Assembly (NCBI RefSeq): GCF_001317355.1
Contig: NZ_LKET01000039.1
Coordinates: 62,001 to 126,000 of the forward strand
DNA from: Oxobacter pfennigii
GTDB lineage: Bacteria > Bacillota > Clostridia > Clostridiales > Oxobacteraceae
Direction of reading: 5' to 3'
DNA: 64,000 nt
A program made the position numbers and the translations under genes. Below, one piece after another: positions 16,401-24,627 of the stretch. Under the pieces are notes generated by a model. It saw only the letters and a list, made by a program, of their open reading frames with translations, was not told where the DNA came from and searched no databases. How positions within the stretch are numbered: the stretch's first letter is position 1; the number at the start of each line of letters is the position of its first letter.

Positions 16401-19400
16401 AAAGCTTACAGATACCGAGTCCAACAGGGAATCTACAGCCATGGCGCTGATAGCCCTGGGACAAAATGCAGACCCAGAGAAAAAATCCGCCTTTTTAAGA
16501 CTGTCCTTTAATGACAACGCCGCAAGGGAAAAGGCAAAAGAAGATATTGAAGCTGTGGAAAAGTCTGTGGCCGAAATATCACTGGATGAGGAAAACTTAT
16601 ATCCCCTGCCGACAGTAGGTGAATATACTACAGATATCACCTGGTCCAGCAGCGATACCGTTACTATAGAAGCGGACGGCACAATCCATGCCCCGGCAGA
16701 GGGAAGGGATATATCAGTCACCCTTACTGCGGTGGTCAATAAGGGTACGTCCTTTATAAAAAGATATTGGACTTTTGTAATAAAGCCAATGGACCAGCGC
16801 TTCCACATGGAAGAAAACTTTGCAAAAACTAAGGAATTCTATCAAAACAAGCATACCCTTGATACCGCATGGGAGCCTATGGCGGTACTTTCCGGAATAG
16901 GCAGCCTGGAAGGTTTTGAATTTAACCTGCCCTACTACGGAAAATACTATAGCTTAACCGGAACTGCCGACCGCCGTGCTTCTGAGGCCCTGGCCGCCCT
17001 GGACACTATGGCCCGTGGAGGAAACCCGAGAGACTATACCCGCAATATAACCGGTAGCAGCCAGACCGAGCAGGTGGACCTTATACAGCTGATACTGGGC
17101 AACCAGCAGCAAAACGGCACTATAGGATATGAGGGTAATTTTGTGTCCGATAGTTCTCACATGTATTATACCCTTGCCCTTGAGGCATATTTCAACGGCA
17201 GACCCTGGGGCAGTGAACAGTCCGGCACAAGCTTTGGCCGTATCGGAGCTATAAAGCACATTTTTGATAAAATGATTGATTATCCTTTGACGGGAGGCAG
17301 GGCCTACAGCCAAATATTGGCGCCAAATGATTCTACTAACAGGCCAGACTGGTTCCGCTACCATTGCGACCTTGTCATGCTATTATCCCGGCTGGCAGAA
17401 GATGAGACACTGTATGAAGAAGGAAAGACGATAGGTAAAAAAGCCCAGGAAGAAATGGAAGGCATTCTTGCCACATTGAAATATCTGTTTGATGAAGGCC
17501 TTATTACCAATACAGAGCCTCTGGTCAGGTATGTATCGGCTCTAGTGGCGGCAGGTCAAAAGAATAAGGTGGAGGAATATAAGGTGCTGGAGGTGCTTCG
17601 CAATGCCCGGGTGGGAGACGGAAGCTATAGTTACAGTGCAACAGCTGGAGTAAGAGGCTCAAATCCCAGTGGTAATACTGCGGCTACCATTTCCATGATG
17701 ATGGCCCTGGGGGACCTTCAAAATAACAGGTCCATACTGGCTACCATAACCTTCGATTCCTCCAGCGTAAGCGATGAAGAAGCCGTAAACTCCGATCTGG
17801 CGGCACTGTCTGTACCCGAAACCGCCACAGCAAATATTACACTGCCAACGGAAGGCCCCAACGGCAGTACCATAACCTGGACCTCCAGCAAGCCCCAGGT
17901 AATATCAACAGGCGGAGTGGTCACCCGTCCCCCCGTGGGCTCTGCAGATGCGATTGTAACTCTTGTAGCTACTGCCACCCGGGGAAGCGTAACCCAGACC
18001 AGGGTATTTTCCGTTACCGTGCCGGCTGAAAGGGTCATAAGCGATGAAGAGCTATTACAGGCAGACCTTTTGGAAATATCCATTCCGGAAAGCACCATTA
18101 AAAATATCAGCTTGCCTGCTTCGGGAAGGAACGGCAGCGCCATAACCTGGACATCTGATAATGAAGCGGTAATATCGTCAGATGGAGTAGTAACAAGGCC
18201 TGCAGCCGGTTCAGCTGACGGCGTGGTAATATTGACAGCTACCGCCGCATTAAATGAAAAGACGGCTTCCAGGGAATTCACCGTAAGTGTGCCTGCTCTA
18301 ACCAGCGATATAGTAAAGGAAGCGGTCAATACAATAAGGGAGCAGTACAATACGGATAAAGCACTTACAAGCGGTTACTGGGAAGTCTTTGCGGCCAAGT
18401 CCGTACTGGGAGATGACTTTGATAAATACAATTTCAGTATATACGACGTGCGCAATCACCGCCAGGAAAGTTCCTGGCAGCCTACGGATTACGGCGCTGT
18501 AATACTCATGATACTTTCAATAGGAGAAAACCCATACAACTACAAAGGTACAAATTATGTCCAGGGTCTTTTGAATTATCGTGAAACAAAAAATAACTGG
18601 GGACCCTATGCAGCTCCAATATGGTCGGGTATGGCCCTGGAAGCTGCCGGAGTGGATATAAGCGACGCACGCCGGAACGAATATATAGGCTACTGCAGGT
18701 CACAGTACAGCGAGCTGACCTACGGTCCGGATATGGCCGGATGGAGCCTTATTGTACTTGCCAACCATCTGAAGAATGAAGACGGTAGTACGAATGACAA
18801 TATTTTGAATGCCATAAACCAGCTTAAAGCAGCTCTGAAGGCTTCCCAGGTTCAGAGCGGGGAAAAAATAGCCCTGTTCAACACCGGAGGAGTAGAAGGC
18901 GGCTCCATAACCATGTCTAACGCCTGTGTGGTCAGCGGCTTTATGGCCCTTAAGGAAGCAGGTCCCAGCGGTTTCGATTTGACAGCCGATGAATGGAAAG
19001 TAAACGGCGTAGGTGTAATGGACACATTGTACAACCTGGAAATAAAGGACAGGGAAACTTTCAACCCCCAGCTTGCAATAGCATTTGGGGACGTATATTA
19101 CAGTGACAGTGTATGGCGCCGTGTGGGCATAACAAAAGACCAGTTTGACGATGTGATAGAAAATGCCGAAGAAATACTTAACGGAAATACCGAAGAGTAT
19201 ACGGAAGCAAGCCTGCAGGCTCTCCAGGCTGCCCTTACCGCAGCACAAGCAATACGCAGCAATGAAACCAAGATGTCAAAGCGCGCCTTCGGCAAGGAAT
19301 ACTTCGACCTTAAAGACGCGGCAAAAGGACTTGTTAAAGCAGGCAGCGCCTCCATAGCGGTAATAGGCGATGCCGACAGAGGTATCATACTTGAAAGGAC

Positions 19401-21078
19401 AGGCCTTGAAGATATAACAGGAAAAACCATAGATGAAATTTTCGGAGCCGCCCTGGATGAAGCACATATAGGCTATACCATGGATAACGGAGTAATATCG
19501 GTGATTTCAGGCTTGACAGCAGGAGAGGACTCCGCTTGGTACTGCTATGTAAACGGGGAAAAGGTGATAGCTCCCCTGTCAGCAGCCCAGCTAAATGACG
19601 GAGATGAGCTGGTATTCAAATACTGCTCTAATAAAGCAGCCATAGAAGAAGGAGCTACACTGGACGAACACATAGTAACCGAAGAAGCGGTGGCCCTTAC
19701 AATTGGTGAAAACCTGTCGGAAGTAACCGAAGACCTTACCCTCCCATTGCGGGGAGCTTTTGGCTCGATCATCACCTGGAAAAGCAGCAACACTCAGATA
19801 GTTTCCGATGAGGGAAAAGTCACCCGCTATGCTACGGATGAGGAAATAAAGCTTACTGCAAAAATATCCTACGGGGATGCGGAAATGGAAAAGACCTTTG
19901 ACATAACGGTAAAGTTTATTGAGGGAGGAGCCGGAAATATAACCGTGACATTCAAGCTCATAGGAGACAGCATCCACGGTTCACCGTACACCCATACAAA
20001 ATATGAAACATGGATAGATGCAACCGAAGTTACGGTGCTGTCGGGAGCAAAAGTATCCGATGTATTTTATAAGGTTCTTGCCGATAACGGGATGGCATAT
20101 GCCATTGGAAACTCAGAAAACTATATAAGCGGTATCAGGGCTCCGGAAGCCTTTGGAGGCTACTGGCTGGAAGAATTTGATAACGGATCCAAATCCGGCT
20201 GGATGTATATGGTCAACGGAGTTCACCCGGGGGTAGGCTTGACAGAAAAAACAATATATGACGGGGATGTGATACTGTGGCATTATACGGACGAGTTCAG
20301 GCTTGAAGAAGGCTCGGATACAACATTTACAAAGCGCAAGCTGGGAGAACCTGCTGAGATACCCAGCCTTGACAAGCTAGTAATTTTTGAAGACAATACG
20401 GCAATAGTTTTCTATGAAGATTTAATTCCAAGCGATACAACAGTGACATTAAACGATGTAAGCAATACAATCAGTTATCCCGAGTATGCTCCGGGAGATG
20501 GAATGGAAGCTGCCGGACCCATAGTCCAGCTGACCATAGACGGTATGGATTTGAGCAATAAAGCGTTATTAAGGCTGGATGTAAGCAGCGGAGTATCAGA
20601 TATATCGGAAGTATCGGTATACCGCTTTGACCCGGCAAAAGGCGAATGGATAAGGATAGCTTCAGATTATCCAGAAGCCATGGGGAAAATGTTAGCACCC
20701 ATAAGCGGAAGCGGAGTCTATGGAGTATTCAAATCCCAAGATACAGAACCGTCAGACTTTATAGTGGAAAGGATAGGTGAAGGAAGCTTCAAAAACGGAG
20801 AAGATGCCAATGTTACCGTGAGTATGACAAACAACGGTAATTCATCCCAGCAGGCTACCTTGATCATCTGCCTATATGACATTGAAAATGGTAAAAATGA
20901 GATGATAAATTACGCCTATGCATCGAAACAAGTGGCAGCAAAAGAAGTCGTAAGACTTACGGGAGGCTTCACCATACCGGATACCGGGACACACAAAGTA
21001 AAGGTATTCGTATGGGATACCTTTGAAGGTATGGAACAGCTGGCGGAGCCTATATTAATAGAGGTAGCGGACAATTAA
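13411..21078 (+). CDS. Giant secreted surface protein: Ig, GLUG, three alpha/alpha toroids, two DUF4430 domains
   Basis: A 2555-residue exported protein (signal to about residue 34, LSAFA). Approximate order: two near-identical Ig-like repeats (39-127, 130-222); a GLUG-type beta-helix region rich in GGxVGxxN patterns (223-617); a third Ig-like domain (631-721); three prenyltransferase/cyclase-like alpha/alpha toroid domains (721-1034, 1132-1450, 1632-1910), each opening with a KxFYxxNKTLxxxWE-type helix; atrophied bacterial Ig domains with ITWTSS patterns between them (1047-1130, 1454-1630, 2091-2170); a helical spacer (1912-1977); two DUF4430 domains (1979-2074 and 2176-2307, the latter with GGYWLEEFDNGSKSGWMYMV); and a C-terminal domain (2450-2555) shared with three other proteins here. 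Toroid plus DUF4430 is the intrinsic factor/transcobalamin plan. No LPXTG, SLH or CWB2 anchor is seen. Riboswitch 3 controls it, so synthesis is expected under B12 shortage. Corrinoid binding is inferred. Confidence 0.85.
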   Translation: MQQKRRKFCTKLISMLLTAVMIIGMLPLSAFAAESPLSISAHPEDAEVKVGQTAAFNVTAEGGDEPYSYQWESNGGTDWEEIEGANSEVYVTSPTVISMNGYKYRCKVTDDSNASVTSDEATLTVEEHASIAISAHPEDAEVKVGQTAAFSVTAEGGDEPYSYQWESNDDTGWEEIEGATSGVYVTSPTVISMDGYKYRCTVTDSSNESATSDEATLTVEEYFSGGKGTESEPYLISSKDDLANLSDYIYNGSVNEESTRFNVMYYKQTADINLGGSSSGSWTPIGRSGTNYVFKGYYDGDKNNITGLYIKNTSTPVTAKIMGLFGYLNGATIKNVNIISPDIEVSGSQQGAAVAGTGALAGAALNSSIQSCTVQGGTIKSDYWAGGLVGLLQASVMGATATVEGCYTDIDVSSSGNAGVGGVVGFINFNNNSKDGVITVKDCYSMGDVSCTHGSKPLIGGVVGGNNQATAIDTGSITIENCYATGTINGKAGNTKGAGIGGITGTPNSSAASSTAQIKNNAAINKEIKNESTPPNTNDEFGRISGVEKSGSFSGNIAWDGMKVKGAAVTGGASDKNGEPKTMAEIKTKSTWEALGFNFTNTWEWDEDLSYPKLKGLPGQNANPFPEAVNLPIISAQPENITVAAGQGAVFSVTASGDSAILAYQWESNDGTGWEEIEEAASVEYTIAAATLEMNGWQYRCVITDINGNVTSNAAVLTVIEESLAEEQLRKVKDFYDANKTLTAPLEATALYGAGVDLSVYNAGSLTENAYYLKDSSGISNIIFAVNPGGINVQGQLALLIMDSIALGKNPAALNGKNYVHELNKYQNSSGKNGNTPTPRFDSNASAANNMALLGLHTYWGGGDYPMQNEFPLYIGEDVYISYLLNSYPGNGYVSGNLNGMWGLDTTADNRLVVTYWMMQGLWAAADPSQLTADNIGKSMAFMDSEYAKTGSENKITSSCELMAAYIISRLSYGEEVDDEMWQKLAAFQLEDGSYKRKLTDTESNRESTAMALIALGQNADPEKKSAFLRLSFNDNAAREKAKEDIEAVEKSVAEISLDEENLYPLPTVGEYTTDITWSSSDTVTIEADGTIHAPAEGRDISVTLTAVVNKGTSFIKRYWTFVIKPMDQRFHMEENFAKTKEFYQNKHTLDTAWEPMAVLSGIGSLEGFEFNLPYYGKYYSLTGTADRRASEALAALDTMARGGNPRDYTRNITGSSQTEQVDLIQLILGNQQQNGTIGYEGNFVSDSSHMYYTLALEAYFNGRPWGSEQSGTSFGRIGAIKHIFDKMIDYPLTGGRAYSQILAPNDSTNRPDWFRYHCDLVMLLSRLAEDETLYEEGKTIGKKAQEEMEGILATLKYLFDEGLITNTEPLVRYVSALVAAGQKNKVEEYKVLEVLRNARVGDGSYSYSATAGVRGSNPSGNTAATISMMMALGDLQNNRSILATITFDSSSVSDEEAVNSDLAALSVPETATANITLPTEGPNGSTITWTSSKPQVISTGGVVTRPPVGSADAIVTLVATATRGSVTQTRVFSVTVPAERVISDEELLQADLLEISIPESTIKNISLPASGRNGSAITWTSDNEAVISSDGVVTRPAAGSADGVVILTATAALNEKTASREFTVSVPALTSDIVKEAVNTIREQYNTDKALTSGYWEVFAAKSVLGDDFDKYNFSIYDVRNHRQESSWQPTDYGAVILMILSIGENPYNYKGTNYVQGLLNYRETKNNWGPYAAPIWSGMALEAAGVDISDARRNEYIGYCRSQYSELTYGPDMAGWSLIVLANHLKNEDGSTNDNILNAINQLKAALKASQVQSGEKIALFNTGGVEGGSITMSNACVVSGFMALKEAGPSGFDLTADEWKVNGVGVMDTLYNLEIKDRETFNPQLAIAFGDVYYSDSVWRRVGITKDQFDDVIENAEEILNGNTEEYTEASLQALQAALTAAQAIRSNETKMSKRAFGKEYFDLKDAAKGLVKAGSASIAVIGDADRGIILERTGLEDITGKTIDEIFGAALDEAHIGYTMDNGVISVISGLTAGEDSAWYCYVNGEKVIAPLSAAQLNDGDELVFKYCSNKAAIEEGATLDEHIVTEEAVALTIGENLSEVTEDLTLPLRGAFGSIITWKSSNTQIVSDEGKVTRYATDEEIKLTAKISYGDAEMEKTFDITVKFIEGGAGNITVTFKLIGDSIHGSPYTHTKYETWIDATEVTVLSGAKVSDVFYKVLADNGMAYAIGNSENYISGIRAPEAFGGYWLEEFDNGSKSGWMYMVNGVHPGVGLTEKTIYDGDVILWHYTDEFRLEEGSDTTFTKRKLGEPAEIPSLDKLVIFEDNTAIVFYEDLIPSDTTVTLNDVSNTISYPEYAPGDGMEAAGPIVQLTIDGMDLSNKALLRLDVSSGVSDISEVSVYRFDPAKGEWIRIASDYPEAMGKMLAPISGSGVYGVFKSQDTEPSDFIVERIGEGSFKNGEDANVTVSMTNNGNSSQQATLIICLYDIENGKNEMINYAYASKQVAAKEVVRLTGGFTIPDTGTHKVKVFVWDTFEGMEQLAEPILIEVADN
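13525..14075 (+). repeat. Tandem duplication of an Ig-like domain inside the 2555 aa gene
   Basis: Two blocks of about 270 bases (starting near 13525 and 13800) are almost identical in DNA, for example CATCCCGAAGATGCTGAGGT in both. The high nucleotide identity points to a recent duplication or gene conversion and predicts length polymorphism between strains. Confidence 0.85.
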
Positions 21079-21130
21079 AGGACATACATTAATTTAAAAA
21101 TTTCTACTTATTTGAATATCCTCTTATATT

Positions 21131-21170
21131 CTGTATAGTGCAGGCTTAATGCCTGCACTATACAGTTTTA
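21131..21170 (+). terminator. Terminator of the 2555 aa protein gene
   Basis: Perfect 15-base-pair stem CTGTATAGTGCAGGC/GCCTGCACTATACAG with a TTAAT loop, followed by TTTTA. Confidence 0.9.
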
Positions 21171-21193
21171 TCGGAAATATGTATTATATGGTA

Positions 21194-21223
21194 TTGCACA
21201 AAGCGTCACTTTTGTGTTATATT
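21194..21223 (+). promoter_or_regulatory. Promoter of riboswitch cassette 4
   Basis: TTGCAC at 21194-21199 and TATATT at 21218-21223, 18-base spacer. Confidence 0.7.
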
Positions 21224-21243
21224 TAGATAAATAATAAAATTAA

Positions 21244-21441
21244 ATATTTCATTACCGGGTGCCCGTTTAAAAACGGGTTAAAAGGGAAAGTGGTGAAAGA
21301 CCACTGCAGCCCACCGTTACTGTGATGCTGACGAAACCTTGAAAAATCACTGGAATATATTCCGGGAAGATTGGGGAGTAGATTGAAGCTGAGCCAGGAA
21401 ACCTGCCCGATAATTGTTGAGTCTTTCGGAGGGAAAGATAA
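21244..21441 (+). promoter_or_regulatory. Cobalamin riboswitch 4 (orphan)
   Basis: Complete member of the six-copy family with all conserved blocks and B12 box AGCCAGGAAACCTGCC. No gene follows: its terminator (21513-21542) is followed only by about 100 bases and another terminator (21644-21678), then the promoter of cassette 5. Confidence 0.95.
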
Positions 21442-21512
21442 TGCAGTTCGGATGAACAGAATAATTATATCATTTGTTTATCTTTAATGTATGAAATGTA
21501 TTGTTGGTAATA

Positions 21513-21542
21513 CACCTCTGAAAAGCCGGAGGTGTTTTTTAT
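21513..21542 (+). terminator. Riboswitch 4 expression-platform terminator
   Basis: CACCTC and GAGGTG with TTTTTT, as in the other cassettes. Confidence 0.85.
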
Positions 21543-21643
21543 TTTGACTGAGAAATAGCTCCGGATATCTTCCTGAATGCAGGAACTAAAGAACCATATG
21601 CTGTAAACTTCATCAATTGAGTTAACAGGCAACCTCCTTTATT

Positions 21644-21690
21644 TGTCCTGTGCAGATTTCAACCGTCTGCACAGGACAGCCTCATTTACA
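21644..21690 (+). terminator. Leftover gene terminator after orphan riboswitch 4
   Basis: TGTCCTGTGCAGA/TCTGCACAGGACA hairpin, without a good T-run. The sequence around it (AACAGGCAACCTCCTTTATT before, ATTTACATG after) matches the terminator region at 31755-31820 behind the 1781-residue protein gene, so this looks like the 3' scar of a deleted paralogue. Confidence 0.65.
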
Positions 21691-21703
21691 TGATTATTTT
21701 ATA

Positions 21704-21733
21704 TTGTGCTAAACATCATTCTTATGATATATT
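21704..21733 (+). promoter_or_regulatory. Promoter of riboswitch cassette 5
   Basis: TTGTGC at 21704-21709 and TATATT at 21728-21733, 18-base spacer. Confidence 0.65.
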
Positions 21734-21752
21734 TTAGATAAGCAAAAATAGA

Positions 21753-21957
21753 ATATTCCATTACCGGGTACCCGTTTTATAGAAATGGGTTAAAAGGGAA
21801 AGTGGTGAAAGACCACTGCAGCCCACCGTTACTGTGATGCTGACGAAACCTTGAAAAAAATCACTGGGAGTATATTCCGGGAAGATTAGGGAGTAGAATG
21901 AAGCTCAGCCAGGAAACCTGCCCGATAATTGTTGAGTCTTTCGGAGGGAAAGATAAT
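21753..21957 (+). promoter_or_regulatory. Cobalamin riboswitch 5
   Basis: Member of the six-copy family, with all blocks through the B12 box and the ATCTTTC-type hairpin (GTCTTTC here). It precedes the nitrogenase-like operon, which is therefore predicted to be switched off by cobalamin. Confidence 0.95.
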
Positions 21958-22022
21958 ACAGGACAGGAAATAATGTTGATATAGTGTTATTTCATTTTTA
22001 ATATTTAAAAGTTGTCTTTTTA

Positions 22023-22052
22023 GCGCCTCTGAATAAACAGGGGTGCTTTTTA
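22023..22052 (+). terminator. Riboswitch 5 expression-platform terminator
   Basis: GCGCCTC pairs with GGGGTGC (two wobble pairs), followed by TTTTT. Confidence 0.75.
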
Positions 22053-22094
22053 ATTTCATGAAAGGGGGGAATTCAGATGTAAGGTGTCGTACGG

Positions 22095-22466
22095 ATGTAT
22101 AAAAAGAAGATTTCTTTTTTTATATCGGGAGGTGGAACAAAGGGTTTGGATAGTGTAAAATATTTAAAAGAAAACTATGAAGAATGTATAACTCAATATC
22201 GTAGGGAAACCGACGAACAGCTTTATCAGCGGGTGCGCGATCTCGCCACAAAGTTGGGGCGTCTTCCGATAAAATCAGAGATTCCTGCCTTTGATTATTT
22301 AAAATACCGCCTGGGGAACTGGCCCAGAATCATGGAGAACGCGGGATTGAAGCCGGTAAGTGAGAAGCGCCGGCGCATGTTGGAGCAAAGAGTTCAAAAG
22401 AAAAAAGAAAAATGCTGCAGGAAGAATAAAAATACTTTAATTAAAGGAAGTGCATCGGATGACTGA
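22095..22466 (+). CDS. Small basic protein with a homing-endonuclease-associated (HNH_repeat-like) motif
   Basis: A 123-residue protein first in the nitrogenase-like operon. Residues about 48-88 read DLATKLGRLPIKSEIPAFDY then LKYRLGNWPRIMENAGLKP, the pattern of the DNA-binding repeat found beside homing endonucleases and in stand-alone regulators. The C-terminal 35 residues are very basic with a Cys pair (EKCCRKNK). ATG 22095 has AAGGTG upstream; a stronger AAAGGGGGG further up precedes an ATG-TAA minimal frame. It overlaps the next gene by eight bases, so translation is coupled. It may be an operon-specific DNA-binding regulator; no catalytic nuclease motif is seen. Confidence 0.6.
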   Translation: MYKKKISFFISGGGTKGLDSVKYLKENYEECITQYRRETDEQLYQRVRDLATKLGRLPIKSEIPAFDYLKYRLGNWPRIMENAGLKPVSEKRRRMLEQRVQKKKEKCCRKNKNTLIKGSASDD

Positions 22467-24627
22467 GCTGGCCTTTTATGGAAAGGGTGGAATAGGAAAG
22501 TCTACCCTTTCGGCAAATATATCCGCCGCCCTTGCCAAAAAGAAGAATAAAATCCTTCAGGTGGGCTGCGACCCAAAGCACGATTCTACAAGGCTGCTGC
22601 TCCATGGGAACAGGATAAACACCGTTCTTGAATACATAAAAAGTACAAGCCCCGATAAATACAAGCTGGAGGATATTGTATTTGAAGGAGCCTATGGAAT
22701 ACATTGTGTCGAGGCAGGCGGACCGGAGCCGGGGGTAGGCTGTGCCGGAAGGGGAATTTTAACCACCTTCGAGCTTATTGATCGCCTTGGAATAAAAGGA
22801 AACAACTATGACGCAATTGTTTACGATGTTTTAGGCGATGTGGTCTGCGGTGGTTTTGCGGTGCCCATCCGCCGTGAATATGCGGACAAGGTATATATAA
22901 TAACATCGGGAGAGTTCATGTCAATCTATGCTGCCAACAATATACTCCGGGGATTAAAGAACTACGATACGTATATAAACCGTGCCGGCGGAATAATTAT
23001 AAATTCCCGCGGATTGGAAGAAGAAGAGGAACGCATAAAGCGTTTTTGCGATGCCGTAAATTTGCCGGTTTTGGAGACATTCCCCCGAAGTGATTTATTT
23101 TCCCAAAGTGAAAGGGAAGGCATGTGCCTTTTAGAAAAATTCCCTGATTCTGAAATAGCTGCTAAGTTTGAAAGTCTTGCGGATTATATTTTTAAACAGA
23201 ATGTATTGTATGAAGCCTTGCCTCTTTCAGACGAAGAGCTGGAGGAAAAGGTGCTCTTAAAGAAGCAAACCTCCTTCTCTTTCAGCAGGACCATTAAGCC
23301 CGTTGAAATTACCGTTAAGAAGCCCATGCTCTATTCCAAGAATTTAATTCACCGGGAGCCCCTTCACGGCTGTGCCTTCAGCGGGGCCATGAGCATTTGC
23401 ACCCAGCTTAAGGACTCCATATGCATCGCCCATGGGCCCAGCAGCTGCGCACATATTGCATATCAGAGCATAACCTCCCTTGCCCGCCGTTTTTTGCTTG
23501 AGAGGGGCATCGTACTGCCGCTTCAGGTATCGCCTCCTGTTATTTCGTCTGAAATGAACGAGGGTGTTATGATATTTGGTGGGATAGAAGAACTGCGCAA
23601 AAAAATAATTGTGGCCAGGGCTCAAAAGCCTAAGGCGATTTTTGTACTGACGACATGCCCTAGCGGCATCATAGGAGATAATATAGATTTTGTAAGAAAT
23701 TTAGAAGAGGAAGACATGAAAATCATACCAGTCCTGACGGACGGGAATATACAGGGAGACTATTTACAGGGAATATTGATGGCTTATATGGAAATAGCAA
23801 AAAGCCTGATTGATAAAAATGTTGATGCAAAGGAAAATTCAGTGAATATAATAGCCGAAAAATCCATAGCAAATGCAACGGCCGAGAGCTTTGAATATAT
23901 CAAGGAAATTCTTGATAGGCTAGGCATAAAAATAAACTGCCGTTTTATATGCGAGACTTCCAGCCAGGAAATACAGGGCTTCATGAAAGCCAAACTTAAT
24001 CTTTTAGCTTACGGGGATTATATGGGAAGGACGATAAAGGGCTTTTTACAGGAGGAGTACAGGGCAGAATTTCTGGACATGCCTTTTCCTGTAGGGTTTA
24101 ACGAAAGCTGTCTGTGGGTTCGCAAAATAGGAGAGTATTTTCATAAAGAGGATGTAGACTCCATAATTGCAGCATATAAAATAAAATATGATGAGGAGAT
24201 TAATGTAATAAAGCCTTACATGAGGGGCAAAAAGCTTATGATTGCTACATTTAATCATAATATAGACTGGATTTTACAGACTGCAATAGACTTGGAGATG
24301 AGAATAGTATTTGTGGGAATCCTGAATTATTCACAGGAGAACCTGTTTCAGACGGAATATAAAGACAAAATCGAGGAGCTGCACATTCAATATAATAACG
24401 AAAACAGGCCGGGCGACCTAAAGCGGATAAAACCTGATATTCTGCTTACCAATTACTCATCGACAAACCTGGATGGAGACATACTTGCGGATACCATACC
24501 TCTTTGCCCCACTGCCGGTTTTTTAAGCGGCGTTATAATGGCAAGGCGATGGAGCCAGCTTTTCAGGATGAACCTAAAGGAAGGGTGGAAGAAGGATGAC
24601 ATTTTATTCAGAAAATATTTCTCCTGA
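22459..24627 (+). CDS. Nitrogenase-like fusion: NifH/BchL-type reductase + NifD-type subunit
   Basis: A 722-residue fusion. Residues 1-265 are an Fe-protein: P-loop GKGGIGKST (8-16), GCDPKHDST, cluster ligands C95 (GVGCAGRG) and C130 (DVVCGGF), as in NifH/BchL. From about 285 the chain is a nitrogenase component-1 subunit with three cysteines placed like the P-cluster ligands of NifD: C305 (HGCAFSGA), C330 (HGPSSCAH) and C400 (TTCPSGIIGDN). The reductase and catalytic subunit are normally separate dissociating proteins, so the fusion is odd. ATG 22459 follows AAAGGAAG. The next gene encodes the second component-1 subunit. Relatives reduce dinitrogen, chlorophyllides (BchLNB), the F430 precursor (CfbCD) or thioethers (MarHDK); no nifB/E/N or cofactor genes are here. 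Riboswitch 5 ties it to B12 status; substrate unknown. Confidence 0.9.
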   Translation: MTELAFYGKGGIGKSTLSANISAALAKKKNKILQVGCDPKHDSTRLLLHGNRINTVLEYIKSTSPDKYKLEDIVFEGAYGIHCVEAGGPEPGVGCAGRGILTTFELIDRLGIKGNNYDAIVYDVLGDVVCGGFAVPIRREYADKVYIITSGEFMSIYAANNILRGLKNYDTYINRAGGIIINSRGLEEEEERIKRFCDAVNLPVLETFPRSDLFSQSEREGMCLLEKFPDSEIAAKFESLADYIFKQNVLYEALPLSDEELEEKVLLKKQTSFSFSRTIKPVEITVKKPMLYSKNLIHREPLHGCAFSGAMSICTQLKDSICIAHGPSSCAHIAYQSITSLARRFLLERGIVLPLQVSPPVISSEMNEGVMIFGGIEELRKKIIVARAQKPKAIFVLTTCPSGIIGDNIDFVRNLEEEDMKIIPVLTDGNIQGDYLQGILMAYMEIAKSLIDKNVDAKENSVNIIAEKSIANATAESFEYIKEILDRLGIKINCRFICETSSQEIQGFMKAKLNLLAYGDYMGRTIKGFLQEEYRAEFLDMPFPVGFNESCLWVRKIGEYFHKEDVDSIIAAYKIKYDEEINVIKPYMRGKKLMIATFNHNIDWILQTAIDLEMRIVFVGILNYSQENLFQTEYKDKIEELHIQYNNENRPGDLKRIKPDILLTNYSSTNLDGDILADTIPLCPTAGFLSGVIMARRWSQLFRMNLKEGWKKDDILFRKYFS

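Noticed and set aside
24596-24627. Possible frameshift splitting one nitrogenase-like gene
   Set aside because: The 32-base overlap joins two complete subunits, the second beginning at its own Cys-loop domain; this is translational coupling.
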